A stretch of DNA of 7,528 nucleotides from assembly GCA_051005135.1 (NCBI GenBank), contig JBPCJQ010000026.1, positions 1 to 7,528 on the forward strand, in the 5' to 3' direction. The stretch's first letter is position 1. The number at the start of each line of letters is the position of its first letter. This DNA comes from DATAQC01 sp051005135 (GTDB lineage Bacteria > Actinomycetota > Acidimicrobiia > Acidimicrobiales > AC-14). A program made the translations under genes and the position numbers. A model generated the notes under the pieces. The model made no database searches, was not told the origin of the DNA, and worked only from the letters and a program-made list of their open reading frames with translations. Below, in pieces: positions 1 to 6,910 of this stretch.

Positions 1-2
1 AT

Positions 3-1160
3 ATCGGCTATGCCGACCTTTCCGACTACTTCTACGTCTGGCTGCGGCGGGTGCTCGCCGGGGTGCATCCCGACCTGTTCGCCACTGTCGCCACCCCAAA
101 AGCAGCCGAGCTCATCGCCGCGCCCTACCGCCACGGCGGAGACCGGCAGAGGGCCACCACCTACTTCATCGAAGGTTTCACTGAGACGTTTCACCGCCTG
201 GCCGCAGTGTCCGCTCCCGATCTTCCTTTGCTGGTCGTCTACGCCCACCGCCAAGAGGAGTCGGAGAACGGCGGCACGAGCTCCACTGCTTGGGACGCCA
301 TGCTGTCGGCGATCCTCGACGCCGGGTTGCGCATCGTCGGCACGTGGCCGATCCATGCCACGGGGTCAAGCCGCCAGATCGGGCTGGGCACCAACGCTCT
401 GGCCTCCTACGTCGTCCTCGTGTGCCGGCCGCAGCTCCAGGCGGCGAAGCCGGTCGACCGGCAGTGGTTCATCGGCGCCCTCCGGGCCGACCTGCCCCGG
501 GCCATCCGCAAGCTCCAGGAGGGCGCCATCTCTTCGATCGACCTGGGCCAGGCCACCATCGGCCCGGGCATGGCCATCTTCTCCCGCTACAGCAAAGTGG
601 TGGAGCCCACCGGGCAGGCCATGACCGTCCGCTCGGCACTGGGGCTCATCGGGCAGGTCCAGGGCGAGGTGCTCGACGAGTTCGCCGGTGACGTCGACCG
701 GTGGACCCGCTGGGCCATGCTCTGGTACCGCGACCACGGCTTCGACGACGGCCGCTTCGACGACGCCGAGAAGCTGTTCAAGACCACCAACACGTCGCTC
801 GAAGGGCTCGAGCACCGGGGCCTGGTGCGCTCTCGAGCGAGCAAGGTTCACCTGCGTTCCCGCGACGACCTTCCCATGGCCTGGGCGCCCGGCGAGGACT
901 CGACGGTCTGGGAGGTCACCCACCACCTGGTGAAGCGGCTCACCTCCGGCGGCGAGCAGGCGGCGGCCGAGCTGCTGGCCCAGGCCCAGCGCTGGGCCGA
1001 CGAGGCCCGCAACCTGGCCTACTGGCTCTCCCTGGCCGCGGTGAAGAGCCGTCCCAAGGACGCCCTCGACTACGACGCCCTCGTCACGTCGTGGCCCGAG
1101 ATCACCCGCCTGGCCGAGCGCACCGAGCGCCAGGGCCAGTTCGAGCCGACGGGCGGCTGA
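3..1160 (+). CDS. DUF1156-family DNA methyltransferase, C-terminal part (5' end outside window)
   Basis: The reading frame is open from the first full codon to the TGA at 1158-1160, giving 385 residues of a family whose members are usually about 900-1000 residues. It begins with IGYADLSDYFYVWLRR, the segment that in DUF1156 methylases follows directly after the catalytic (D/N)PPY motif, so that motif should lie just left of the window. The middle (about residues 60-145) contains the conserved LLVVYAHR and TWPIHAT strands of the Rossmann methylase fold. The C-terminal part has the family's helical ending (ARNLAYWLSLAA, then ALVTSWPEI). Known role of the family: putative adenine or cytosine DNA methylation in a defence system with a DUF499 ATPase. 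Here it is the first visible gene of the operon, and the next start lies only 5 bases after its stop. The modified base and target sequence cannot be told. Family assignment is confident; activity is inferred because the catalytic motif is not visible. Confidence 0.9.
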   Translation: MGYADLSDYFYVWLRRVLAGVHPDLFATVATPKAAELIAAPYRHGGDRQRATTYFIEGFTETFHRLAAVSAPDLPLLVVYAHRQEESENGGTSSTAWDAMLSAILDAGLRIVGTWPIHATGSSRQIGLGTNALASYVVLVCRPQLQAAKPVDRQWFIGALRADLPRAIRKLQEGAISSIDLGQATIGPGMAIFSRYSKVVEPTGQAMTVRSALGLIGQVQGEVLDEFAGDVDRWTRWAMLWYRDHGFDDGRFDDAEKLFKTTNTSLEGLEHRGLVRSRASKVHLRSRDDLPMAWAPGEDSTVWEVTHHLVKRLTSGGEQAAAELLAQAQRWADEARNLAYWLSLAAVKSRPKDALDYDALVTSWPEITRLAERTERQGQFEPTGG

Positions 1161-1165
1161 GCCCA

Positions 1166-2449
1166 GTGAACCCGTCGGTCGTCGAGGAGGTGCGCCTCAC
1201 CGCTTTCAAGAGTTTCAGCGACGCCGTGCTGCCCCTGGAAGATCTCACCCTCGTGGTCGGGCGCAACGGCAGCGGCAAGTCCAACGCCCTCGACGGGCTG
1301 TGGACCCTCGCCCGTCTGGCTCACGGCGAGGACATCCGCGAAGCCCTCGACGGCAGCCGTGAGGACGTTCGGGGCGGGGCGGCCGGGTGTGCCCCGTTCG
1401 GAGAGTCGGTCTTCACCCTCGGGTGCGGCGTTCGCACCGGCGACGACGTCGTGCACCTCGACGTGACCGTGCAGACCGAGCCCGACGTGCAGCTGATCTG
1501 GGAGCGCCTGGCCGTCGACGACCACGAGTTGTTGGTGACCGAGGCACCCAGGGCGGGCTCGGGCGACATCGCCGCCCGCTGGGACGGGGGCCAGTCACCG
1601 CTGCCGTTCCGGGCCAGCCGCCTCCTCGCCACCCAGGCGCTGTCGCGCATCCCGGCGACGACCGCAGGCCAGCGGGTCCACCTGGCGGCCGCACAGGCGC
1701 TGGCCGCTCTTCGCGCCGTGTTCGTCCTCGACCCCGTCCCCCACGAGATGCGCCAGTACGTGCCCCGGCGCGACCTGCTCCTGCGTCGCGACGGCAGGAA
1801 CCTGTCGGCGGCCGTCGCGTCCCTTCTCGAACGGCCCGACACTCGCGACCGGCTGCGCGAGGCCTTGACCCGTCTCAACGAGCAGGAGGTGGCCGACGTC
1901 ACCACTAGCGCGTCGGACCTCGACGACGTGATGCTCACCCTGGTGGAACGGTTCCGACGACACGAGTACCCGGTGCCGGCCCGGGTCATGAGCGACGGCA
2001 CGCTGCGGTTCCTGGCCATCCTGGTCGCCATCATGCAGGCTCCGACCGTCGACACCATGCCCGAGCCCCTGGCCTCCGAGGACGCCCTGGGCCAGACGAC
2101 GGTGGTCATCGAGGAGCTGGAGAACGGCCTGCACGCGTCGCAGGCGTCGATGCTGGTCGGGCTGATCCGCGACGAGGTGAAGCGTCGCCGGGTGCGCGCC
2201 CTGGCTACCGCCCACAGTCCCGCTCTGCTCGATGCGCTGACCGGCGACGAGCATCGCAACGTCGTGGTGTGCCAGCGAGACGCTGAAGGGCGGAGCACGC
2301 TCGCCCGCCTGGTGGACCTCCCCAACTACTGGCGGATCGCCGCCATGGGTGGGCTCGGCCGGGCGGCCGAGGCCGATGCCCTCCGCTCCCAGGAGGACGC
2401 GGAGGACCCGGTGCGGACGATCGAGGAGATCCTGGGGCCCCGAGCGTGA
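1166..2449 (+). CDS. AAA (ABC/RecF-like) ATPase, OLD/AAA_21 type, no nuclease domain
   Basis: This is a 427-residue P-loop ATPase starting at GTG. That start puts the family-typical N-terminus (VRLTAFKSFSDAVLPL) right after the initiator, although the open frame extends far upstream over the methylase gene. Walker A is GRNGSGKS at residues 32-39. An ABC-type signature (SDGTLRFLAI) starts at residue 276. A Walker B-like strand VVIEELENGLH lies at 313-323, with E-E where D-E is more usual, and a switch histidine (TAHSP, H350) follows. It is shorter than OLD nucleases and has no TOPRIM domain after the ATPase core, so a separate protein must supply any nuclease activity. The downstream PIN-like gene overlaps it by 4 bases, an arrangement like ATPase-effector pairs in PARIS, Septu and similar systems. 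I infer it senses infection or gates the nuclease by ATP-dependent oligomerisation. Only a weak ribosome site (GGGCGG at about 1151) precedes it. Confidence 0.9.
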   Translation: MNPSVVEEVRLTAFKSFSDAVLPLEDLTLVVGRNGSGKSNALDGLWTLARLAHGEDIREALDGSREDVRGGAAGCAPFGESVFTLGCGVRTGDDVVHLDVTVQTEPDVQLIWERLAVDDHELLVTEAPRAGSGDIAARWDGGQSPLPFRASRLLATQALSRIPATTAGQRVHLAAAQALAALRAVFVLDPVPHEMRQYVPRRDLLLRRDGRNLSAAVASLLERPDTRDRLREALTRLNEQEVADVTTSASDLDDVMLTLVERFRRHEYPVPARVMSDGTLRFLAILVAIMQAPTVDTMPEPLASEDALGQTTVVIEELENGLHASQASMLVGLIRDEVKRRRVRALATAHSPALLDALTGDEHRNVVVCQRDAEGRSTLARLVDLPNYWRIAAMGGLGRAAEADALRSQEDAEDPVRTIEEILGPRA

Positions 2450-2916
2450 GCCGGGTCACCTTCATCGACACCTCTGTGCTCTGCGAGCTGGTGCGGGTGC
2501 CGGGCAAGACCCAGCGGGCAGCCGAAGTTCGATCCGAGTTCGAAGCTCGGGTTGGCGCCGGAGAGCAGTTCGTCCTGCCCGTCACCGCCGTCATCGAGGC
2601 GGGCAACCACATCGCCCAGGCGGCCGGCGACCGTCGGGGAGCTGCAGAGCGTCTCGACCAGGTGATCCGGGCGGCGGGGGCGGGACGGGCCCCCTTCCGG
2701 CCCAACCTCGTCAGCTGGGACGGGCCGTTCCTCGCCGCCCTCAGCGCCGGCAACGCGACCGGGCAGAGCTTCGTCGACCTGGCCGGCAACGGCCTCATGG
2801 GCGCCGGCGACGTGGCCATCCTCGTCGAGCGCGACCGCTTTGTGGCCGAGTCCGCGTTCGGTGTCGCCGATGTGGGCATCTGGACGCTCGAACACGTCAT
2901 GGGGGCCTACGCATGA
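2446..2916 (+). CDS. PIN-domain-like putative ribonuclease (156 aa)
   Basis: A GTG start overlaps the stop of the ATPase gene (GTGA), with no good ribosome site at proper spacing, so translation is probably coupled to the gene before. The start is well placed: residues 4-10 (VTFIDTS) are the first strand of a PIN fold with the metal-binding aspartate D8. A second acidic residue E51 lies in PVTAVIEAGNHI, matching the conserved Glu of PIN helix 2. A third, D122, is in GAGDVAILVE, where PIN proteins have the DALIAA-type motif. D130 or D142 may be the fourth. Length suits VapC-like proteins (about 130-160 residues). There is no VapB-like antitoxin; the partner is an AAA ATPase. PIN enzymes are metal-dependent nucleases, mostly acting on RNA (tRNA, rRNA or mRNA). 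I infer it is the effector of the ATPase pair. The fold is called from motifs only, so a more distant PIN-like protein remains possible. Confidence 0.72.
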   Translation: MSRVTFIDTSVLCELVRVPGKTQRAAEVRSEFEARVGAGEQFVLPVTAVIEAGNHIAQAAGDRRGAAERLDQVIRAAGAGRAPFRPNLVSWDGPFLAALSAGNATGQSFVDLAGNGLMGAGDVAILVERDRFVAESAFGVADVGIWTLEHVMGAYA

Positions 2917-3590
2917 GCGCACCGCCGCCCTATTCGAGGGTCCCCCACCTGGTGGCCGGACGGGGGACGGAGGACGACCGAGTGCTCAGCGCGGCGGAGG
3001 CGACGGCGCTGCTGTCCCGACCGGTCGCGGTGGAGGAGAAGCTCGACGGTGCCAACGTCGTGCTGTGGCTGGAAGGCAGCCGCATCGAGTGCGCCCTCCG
3101 ATCGGGGCCGGGATCGGCCGACCGGGCCGGCCAGCTCGGCCCGCTGCGCGCCTGGATGGCCGAACGCTCCGACCAGCTCCGAGCGCTGGTCGCCGATGGG
3201 ATGGCGCTGTACGCCGAGTGGCTGTACCTGACCCACTCGGTGGCCTACGACCGCCTGCCCGCCTATCTGGTCACCCTCGACCTGCGGAGTCCCGACGGCA
3301 CCTTCGCCACGGTCGACGATCGCAATGAAAGGTGTGCCGCCCGGGGGATGGCCACACCGGCCAAGCTGTACCGCGGCGTCGTCGAGAAGGTGGATGCCTT
3401 GGAACCGCTGCTGGCCCAGTCGCGCTATGCGTCGGGGCCGGCCGAAGGCGTGATAGTCCGGGCGCTCGACGGCGCCGAGCCCCGCCTGGCCAAGCTGCTC
3501 AATGCCGGGTTCCGTCGGCTGGGCGACGACGAGTGGGCGGGTGGTCGCCCTCGGAACCTCCTGGCTGACCGGGAGAGGTCATGGCGCTGA
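2913..3590 (+). CDS. ATP-dependent RNA ligase-like nucleotidyltransferase (225 aa)
   Basis: The ATG overlaps the preceding stop (ATGA), with a G-rich stretch (2901-2905) 7 bases upstream. Motifs of covalent nucleotidyltransferases appear in order. Motif I is EEKLDGAN at residues 41-48, with K43 as the predicted AMP-accepting lysine. Motif III is LYAEWLYLTHSVAYDRLP at about 99-116 (E102). VTLDL (120-124) looks like motif IIIa, AEGVIVR (177-183) like motif IV, and LAKLLN (192-197) like motif V with K194. The motif III neighbourhood (EWLY..HSV.YDRLP) is characteristic of bacterial RNA ligase-family proteins rather than DNA ligases. At 225 residues it is essentially the adenylation domain alone, without the OB or C-terminal domains of larger ligases. 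Expected reaction: ATP-dependent joining of 3'-OH and 5'-phosphate ends in RNA. Its position directly after a PIN nuclease gene suggests RNA repair or resetting after cleavage, but that pairing is inference. No polynucleotide kinase/phosphatase is visible nearby. Confidence 0.88.
   Translation: MSAPPPYSRVPHLVAGRGTEDDRVLSAAEATALLSRPVAVEEKLDGANVVLWLEGSRIECALRSGPGSADRAGQLGPLRAWMAERSDQLRALVADGMALYAEWLYLTHSVAYDRLPAYLVTLDLRSPDGTFATVDDRNERCAARGMATPAKLYRGVVEKVDALEPLLAQSRYASGPAEGVIVRALDGAEPRLAKLLNAGFRRLGDDEWAGGRPRNLLADRERSWR
3571..3578 (+). promoter_or_regulatory. Ribosome binding site for the DUF499 gene
   Basis: GGGAGAGG lies 2 bases before the ATG at 3581 (5 bases if only GGGAG pairs). It is the clearest Shine-Dalgarno-like sequence in the operon and sits inside the 3' end of the RNA ligase gene. 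It supports the ATG at 3581 as the true start and suggests that this gene can be translated at least partly independently of upstream genes. Confidence 0.6.
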
Positions 3591-6500
3591 GCAACCGCGA
3601 CCGGGTCGGGCGGGGCTTCGAGCTGCTGGCCGCCGGGCTCGCCCCCTACGTCGACCGACGGATGCGCGCCATCGGCAACGGCAACCGAGGCTGGCTCGAG
3701 GCGTGGGCGGCATCGGCCACGCCGCCCCTGCGAGGCGACGTCTCCCTGGTCGACCCGGCGCTGCAGCTGCGGGTGATGGCCGAGAGCTGGGACGCCGCGT
3801 TCCGTGAGGGCTTGACCCGCTCCGACCGCAACCTGGTGTTCGAGCTGCGCGACGTCCGCAATCGTTGGGCCCACAACGACTCCTTCTCCGCTGACGACGC
3901 CTACCGCGCCCTCGACTCGATCGAGCGCCTGCTGAGCGCCGTCGACGCCCGCGAGGCGACCGAGGTGGGCCGGGCCAAGGACGAGGTGCGGCGCGCGCTG
4001 TACGAGGCTCAGGCCCGCCGGGCCATGCCCCGCGCCGACGCCCTCCTCACCGAGCCGGCCGCCGGGCTGAGGCCGTGGCGAGAGGTGATCCAGCCCCACG
4101 ACGACGTGGCTCGAGGGCGCTTCGCACTCGCCGAGTTCGCGGCCGACCTCCACCAGGTCTCACTGGGCGAGGGCGCCGACGAGTACAGCGATCCCGCCGC
4201 CTTCTTCGGTCGGACGTTTCTCACCGCCGGCCTCCGCCAGCTCCTGGGCCAGGCCCTCGAGCGCCTGGCGGCCACCGGGGGCGCACCCGTCGTCGACCTC
4301 CAGACCAGCTTCGGGGGCGGCAAGACCCACTCCATGATCGCCCTGCACCACCTGTTCTCGGGCACACCCCTCCACCGCTTGCCCCAGGAGGTACAGGATC
4401 TGGTGCGGTCGGTCTCGCAGGCCGGCATCCCTACGGTGCGACGCGCCGTGCTCGTCGGCACCCGGCTGTCGCCCGGCCAGCCCGTCCGCAAGGCCGACGG
4501 CACCGAGGTGGGCACGCTCTGGGGGGAGCTGGCGTGGCAGCTCGGTGGCCGCCCCGGCTACGACATCGTCGCCGAGGCCGACCGCACCAGGACCAACCCT
4601 GGCGATGCCCTCAACGAGCTGCTCAGGGCCTACTCCCCGTGCCTGGTGCTGATCGACGAATGGGTGGCCTACGCCCGAGGGCTCTACGCCGACGACACCC
4701 TGCGAGGGGGGACGTTCGACACCCACTTCTCGTTCGCCCAGGCCCTCACCGAGGCGGTCCGCTCCACCGAGGGCGCACTGCTGGTCGTGTCGCTTCCGGC
4801 GTCGGAGCCCGCCGACGGCGACGGTCGCCCCCCCATCGGGTCCGACATCGAGGTGGGCGGCGCTGGGGGACGCGAGGCGCTGCGCCGGCTGCGGGCGGTC
4901 GTGGGGCGGATGGAGTCGTCATGGCGACCGGCGACGGCCGAGGAGAGCTTCGAGATCGTGCGCCGCCGCCTGTTCCAGCCCGTCGACCCTGCTCGGCTGC
5001 CCGATCGGGACGCCACGGCTCGGGTGTTCGGCGAGGTCTACCGCCAGCAGGCGAGCGAGTTCCCCGCCGAGTGCCGGGAACCGTCCTACGTCGAGCGGAT
5101 GCGCCAGGCCTACCCCGTGCACCCGGAGCTGTTCGCCCGCCTCTACGAGGACTGGTCCACCCTCGACCGCTTCCAGCGCACCCGGGGCGTCCTGCGCCTG
5201 ATGGCCACCGTTGCCCACGTCTTGTGGGCCGCCGGCGACCAGTCGCCCCTCATCCTGCCCGCCAGCGTGCCTCTGGCCGACGCCGCCGTCGCCGCCGAGC
5301 TCACCCGCAACCTCGACGACTCGTGGAAGCCCATCATCGACGCCGACATAGACGGGCCAGGCTCGCTGCCCCGAGCGCTCGACGACGAGTTCAAGAACCT
5401 CGGTCGCTACCAGGCGGCCCGGCGAGTGGCGCGGACGGTGTTCCTGGGTTCGGCACCGCGGGCGGGCTCGCCCAACCAGGGGATCGACGCCGCCCGGGTC
5501 CGCCTCGGCTGCGTGCTACCGGGTGAGACGGTCGCCATCTACGCCGATGCCCTTAACCGCCTGGCCGACCGCGCCACCCACTTCTACGCCGGGGGCGGTC
5601 GCTACTGGTACGGCGTCCAGCCCGGCGTGGCCCGGCTGGCCCGCGACCGCGCCGAGCGGCTGATGGCCGACGATCGCCACGAGGTGCACGACGAGCTGGT
5701 GGCCCGCCTGCGCCGCTACGAGCGCGAGCGGGGCGACTTTGCCGGTGTGCATGCCGCGCCCGGCGGAGCCGGCGACGTAGCCGACAGTCCCGACGCCCGG
5801 CTGGTGATCGTCGGACCGGAACGGCCGCACGTGGCCCGTTCCGACGATTCCCAGGCGCTGGAGCAGGCCCGGGCCATTCTCGCTTCGCGGGGTTCAGCGC
5901 CACGTGACTACCGCAACATGCTGGTGTTCCTGGCCGCCGACCAGCGCCGGGTGGGCGACCTGGAGCAGGCGACCGCCGAGCTCCTGGCATGGAAGTCGAT
6001 CGTTGAGGAGTCGGGGGCCCTCAACCTCGACCCCCACCAGGCGGGACAGGCCGCCACCCGGCTCGAGGACGCCGGCCGCACCGTCGAACTGCGCCTGGCC
6101 GACGCCTATCAGTGGCTTCTCGTGCCTGGCCAACCCGAGCCCACCGGGCCGATCTCGTGGGAGGCGGTGAAGGTCGACGGCCAGGGCGGGCTGGCCGAGC
6201 GGGCTGGGCGCAAACTCGTGCACGGCGGCGGGCTGTACGTGTCCTACCCCCCGGTGCTGCTGCGACTTCAGCTCGACGGCCCGCTGGGAGCGTTGTGGGA
6301 GTCGGGCCGCACGACGGTGAACGAGGTATGGGAGGCCTACGCCCGCTACCTCTACCTCCACCGCCTTCGCTCCATCGACGTGCTGTGCGCGTGCGTGGCA
6401 TCGGCACCGGCATCGACGGCGTGGGAGTCCGAGGGTCTGGCGGTGGCCGAGGAACGCGACGCTCGTACCGGTGCCTACGTCGGCCTGGTGGCGGGCGGCG

Positions 6501-6874
6501 GCGTGTCTGACGCCCGCGGCACGACCCTGCTGGTGCGCCCGTCGGAGGCCCTGGCCCAGCTGGAGGCCGAGCGGCGCGTCGAAGCCGGTCCCGCCGGCGA
6601 GGCCGAGGAGGATGGGCTGGCGGTCGCCGGGCTCGCCCGCGCCCAGCGGTTCTACGGCGTCGTCTCGGTCGACCCCGACCGTCTCGGGCGCGACGCCGGA
6701 CGCATCGCCCAGGAGGTGGTCGCCCATCTGAATGCTCTGGTGGGGACCGAGATGGAGGTCACGATCGAGGTTCGTGCCACCAAGGAGGACGGCTTCCCCG
6801 ACGAGGTCGTCAACCTTGTCAACGAGAACGCGGATGCCCTGCGATTCCGGGCCCACGGGTTCGAGAAGGGCTGA
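3581..6874 (+). CDS. HEPN (Swt1-like)-DUF499 P-loop ATPase, defence-system core protein
   Basis: This protein has 1097 residues; its ATG overlaps the ligase gene by 10 bases. Residues 1-120 form a Swt1-like HEPN domain starting with LSNRDRVGRGFELL. The segment RNRWAH (93-98) satisfies the HEPN RNase motif R-X4-H (R93, H98). Then comes the DUF499 ATPase: Walker A TSFGGGKTH (242-250, K248) and Walker B CLVLIDEW (D359, E360). Other family blocks follow: the FYAGGGRYWYGVQP region, YRNMLVFLAAD from residue 777 with a downstream LAWKSIVEE, and the C-terminal FYGVVSVDPDRLGRDAG block from residue 1024 that ends close to the stop, so the protein looks full length. DUF499 proteins are large ATPases reminiscent of BREX BrxC/PglY and accompany DUF1156 methylases; they are thought to drive target recognition or to control modification versus restriction. 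The HEPN domain could cut RNA or only mediate assembly. Family assignment is secure; role in defence is inferred from known partners. Confidence 0.93.
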   Translation: MALSNRDRVGRGFELLAAGLAPYVDRRMRAIGNGNRGWLEAWAASATPPLRGDVSLVDPALQLRVMAESWDAAFREGLTRSDRNLVFELRDVRNRWAHNDSFSADDAYRALDSIERLLSAVDAREATEVGRAKDEVRRALYEAQARRAMPRADALLTEPAAGLRPWREVIQPHDDVARGRFALAEFAADLHQVSLGEGADEYSDPAAFFGRTFLTAGLRQLLGQALERLAATGGAPVVDLQTSFGGGKTHSMIALHHLFSGTPLHRLPQEVQDLVRSVSQAGIPTVRRAVLVGTRLSPGQPVRKADGTEVGTLWGELAWQLGGRPGYDIVAEADRTRTNPGDALNELLRAYSPCLVLIDEWVAYARGLYADDTLRGGTFDTHFSFAQALTEAVRSTEGALLVVSLPASEPADGDGRPPIGSDIEVGGAGGREALRRLRAVVGRMESSWRPATAEESFEIVRRRLFQPVDPARLPDRDATARVFGEVYRQQASEFPAECREPSYVERMRQAYPVHPELFARLYEDWSTLDRFQRTRGVLRLMATVAHVLWAAGDQSPLILPASVPLADAAVAAELTRNLDDSWKPIIDADIDGPGSLPRALDDEFKNLGRYQAARRVARTVFLGSAPRAGSPNQGIDAARVRLGCVLPGETVAIYADALNRLADRATHFYAGGGRYWYGVQPGVARLARDRAERLMADDRHEVHDELVARLRRYERERGDFAGVHAAPGGAGDVADSPDARLVIVGPERPHVARSDDSQALEQARAILASRGSAPRDYRNMLVFLAADQRRVGDLEQATAELLAWKSIVEESGALNLDPHQAGQAATRLEDAGRTVELRLADAYQWLLVPGQPEPTGPISWEAVKVDGQGGLAERAGRKLVHGGGLYVSYPPVLLRLQLDGPLGALWESGRTTVNEVWEAYARYLYLHRLRSIDVLCACVASAPASTAWESEGLAVAEERDARTGAYVGLVAGGGVSDARGTTLLVRPSEALAQLEAERRVEAGPAGEAEEDGLAVAGLARAQRFYGVVSVDPDRLGRDAGRIAQEVVAHLNALVGTEMEVTIEVRATKEDGFPDEVVNLVNENADALRFRAHGFEKG

Positions 6875-6910
6875 TCGAACGGCGGCTCCTGGCGTCACCC
6901 GTGCGGTCGC
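6819..6910. other. Convergent gene junction with 56-bp 3' overlap, no visible terminator
   Basis: The DUF499 gene (plus) stops at 6874 and the coupling-protein gene (minus) stops at 6819, so they overlap tail to tail by 56 bp. The segment 6875-6910 encodes only the non-conserved tail of the coupling protein. I looked for a GC hairpin followed by T-rich sequence on either strand and found none; a 5-bp stem around 6918-6942 (CCACG/CGTGG, long loop) is too weak. Transcripts from the two operons could run into each other here. Confidence 0.6.

Noticed and set aside
701..1165. Upstream extension of the ATPase frame into the methylase gene
   Set aside because: The translation is Arg/Gly/Pro-rich without motifs, and the family N-terminus begins right after the GTG at 1166, so the earlier start is artefactual.
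1190..1192. Alternative GTG start for the ATPase directly after GAGGAGG
   Set aside because: The purine-rich sequence touches the codon, leaving no spacing for initiation, and this start would remove residues before the first strand; 1166 fits better.
1321..2325. Minus-strand open frame (334 residues) opposite the AAA ATPase gene
   Set aside because: It is Arg/Ser-rich low-complexity translation typical of a shadow frame, and the plus strand carries clear Walker and signature motifs.
4075..5526. Plus-strand open frame (483 residues) in another frame of the DUF499 gene
   Set aside because: The product is almost only Arg, Pro, Gly and Ala, and the overlapping frame has conserved ATPase motifs.
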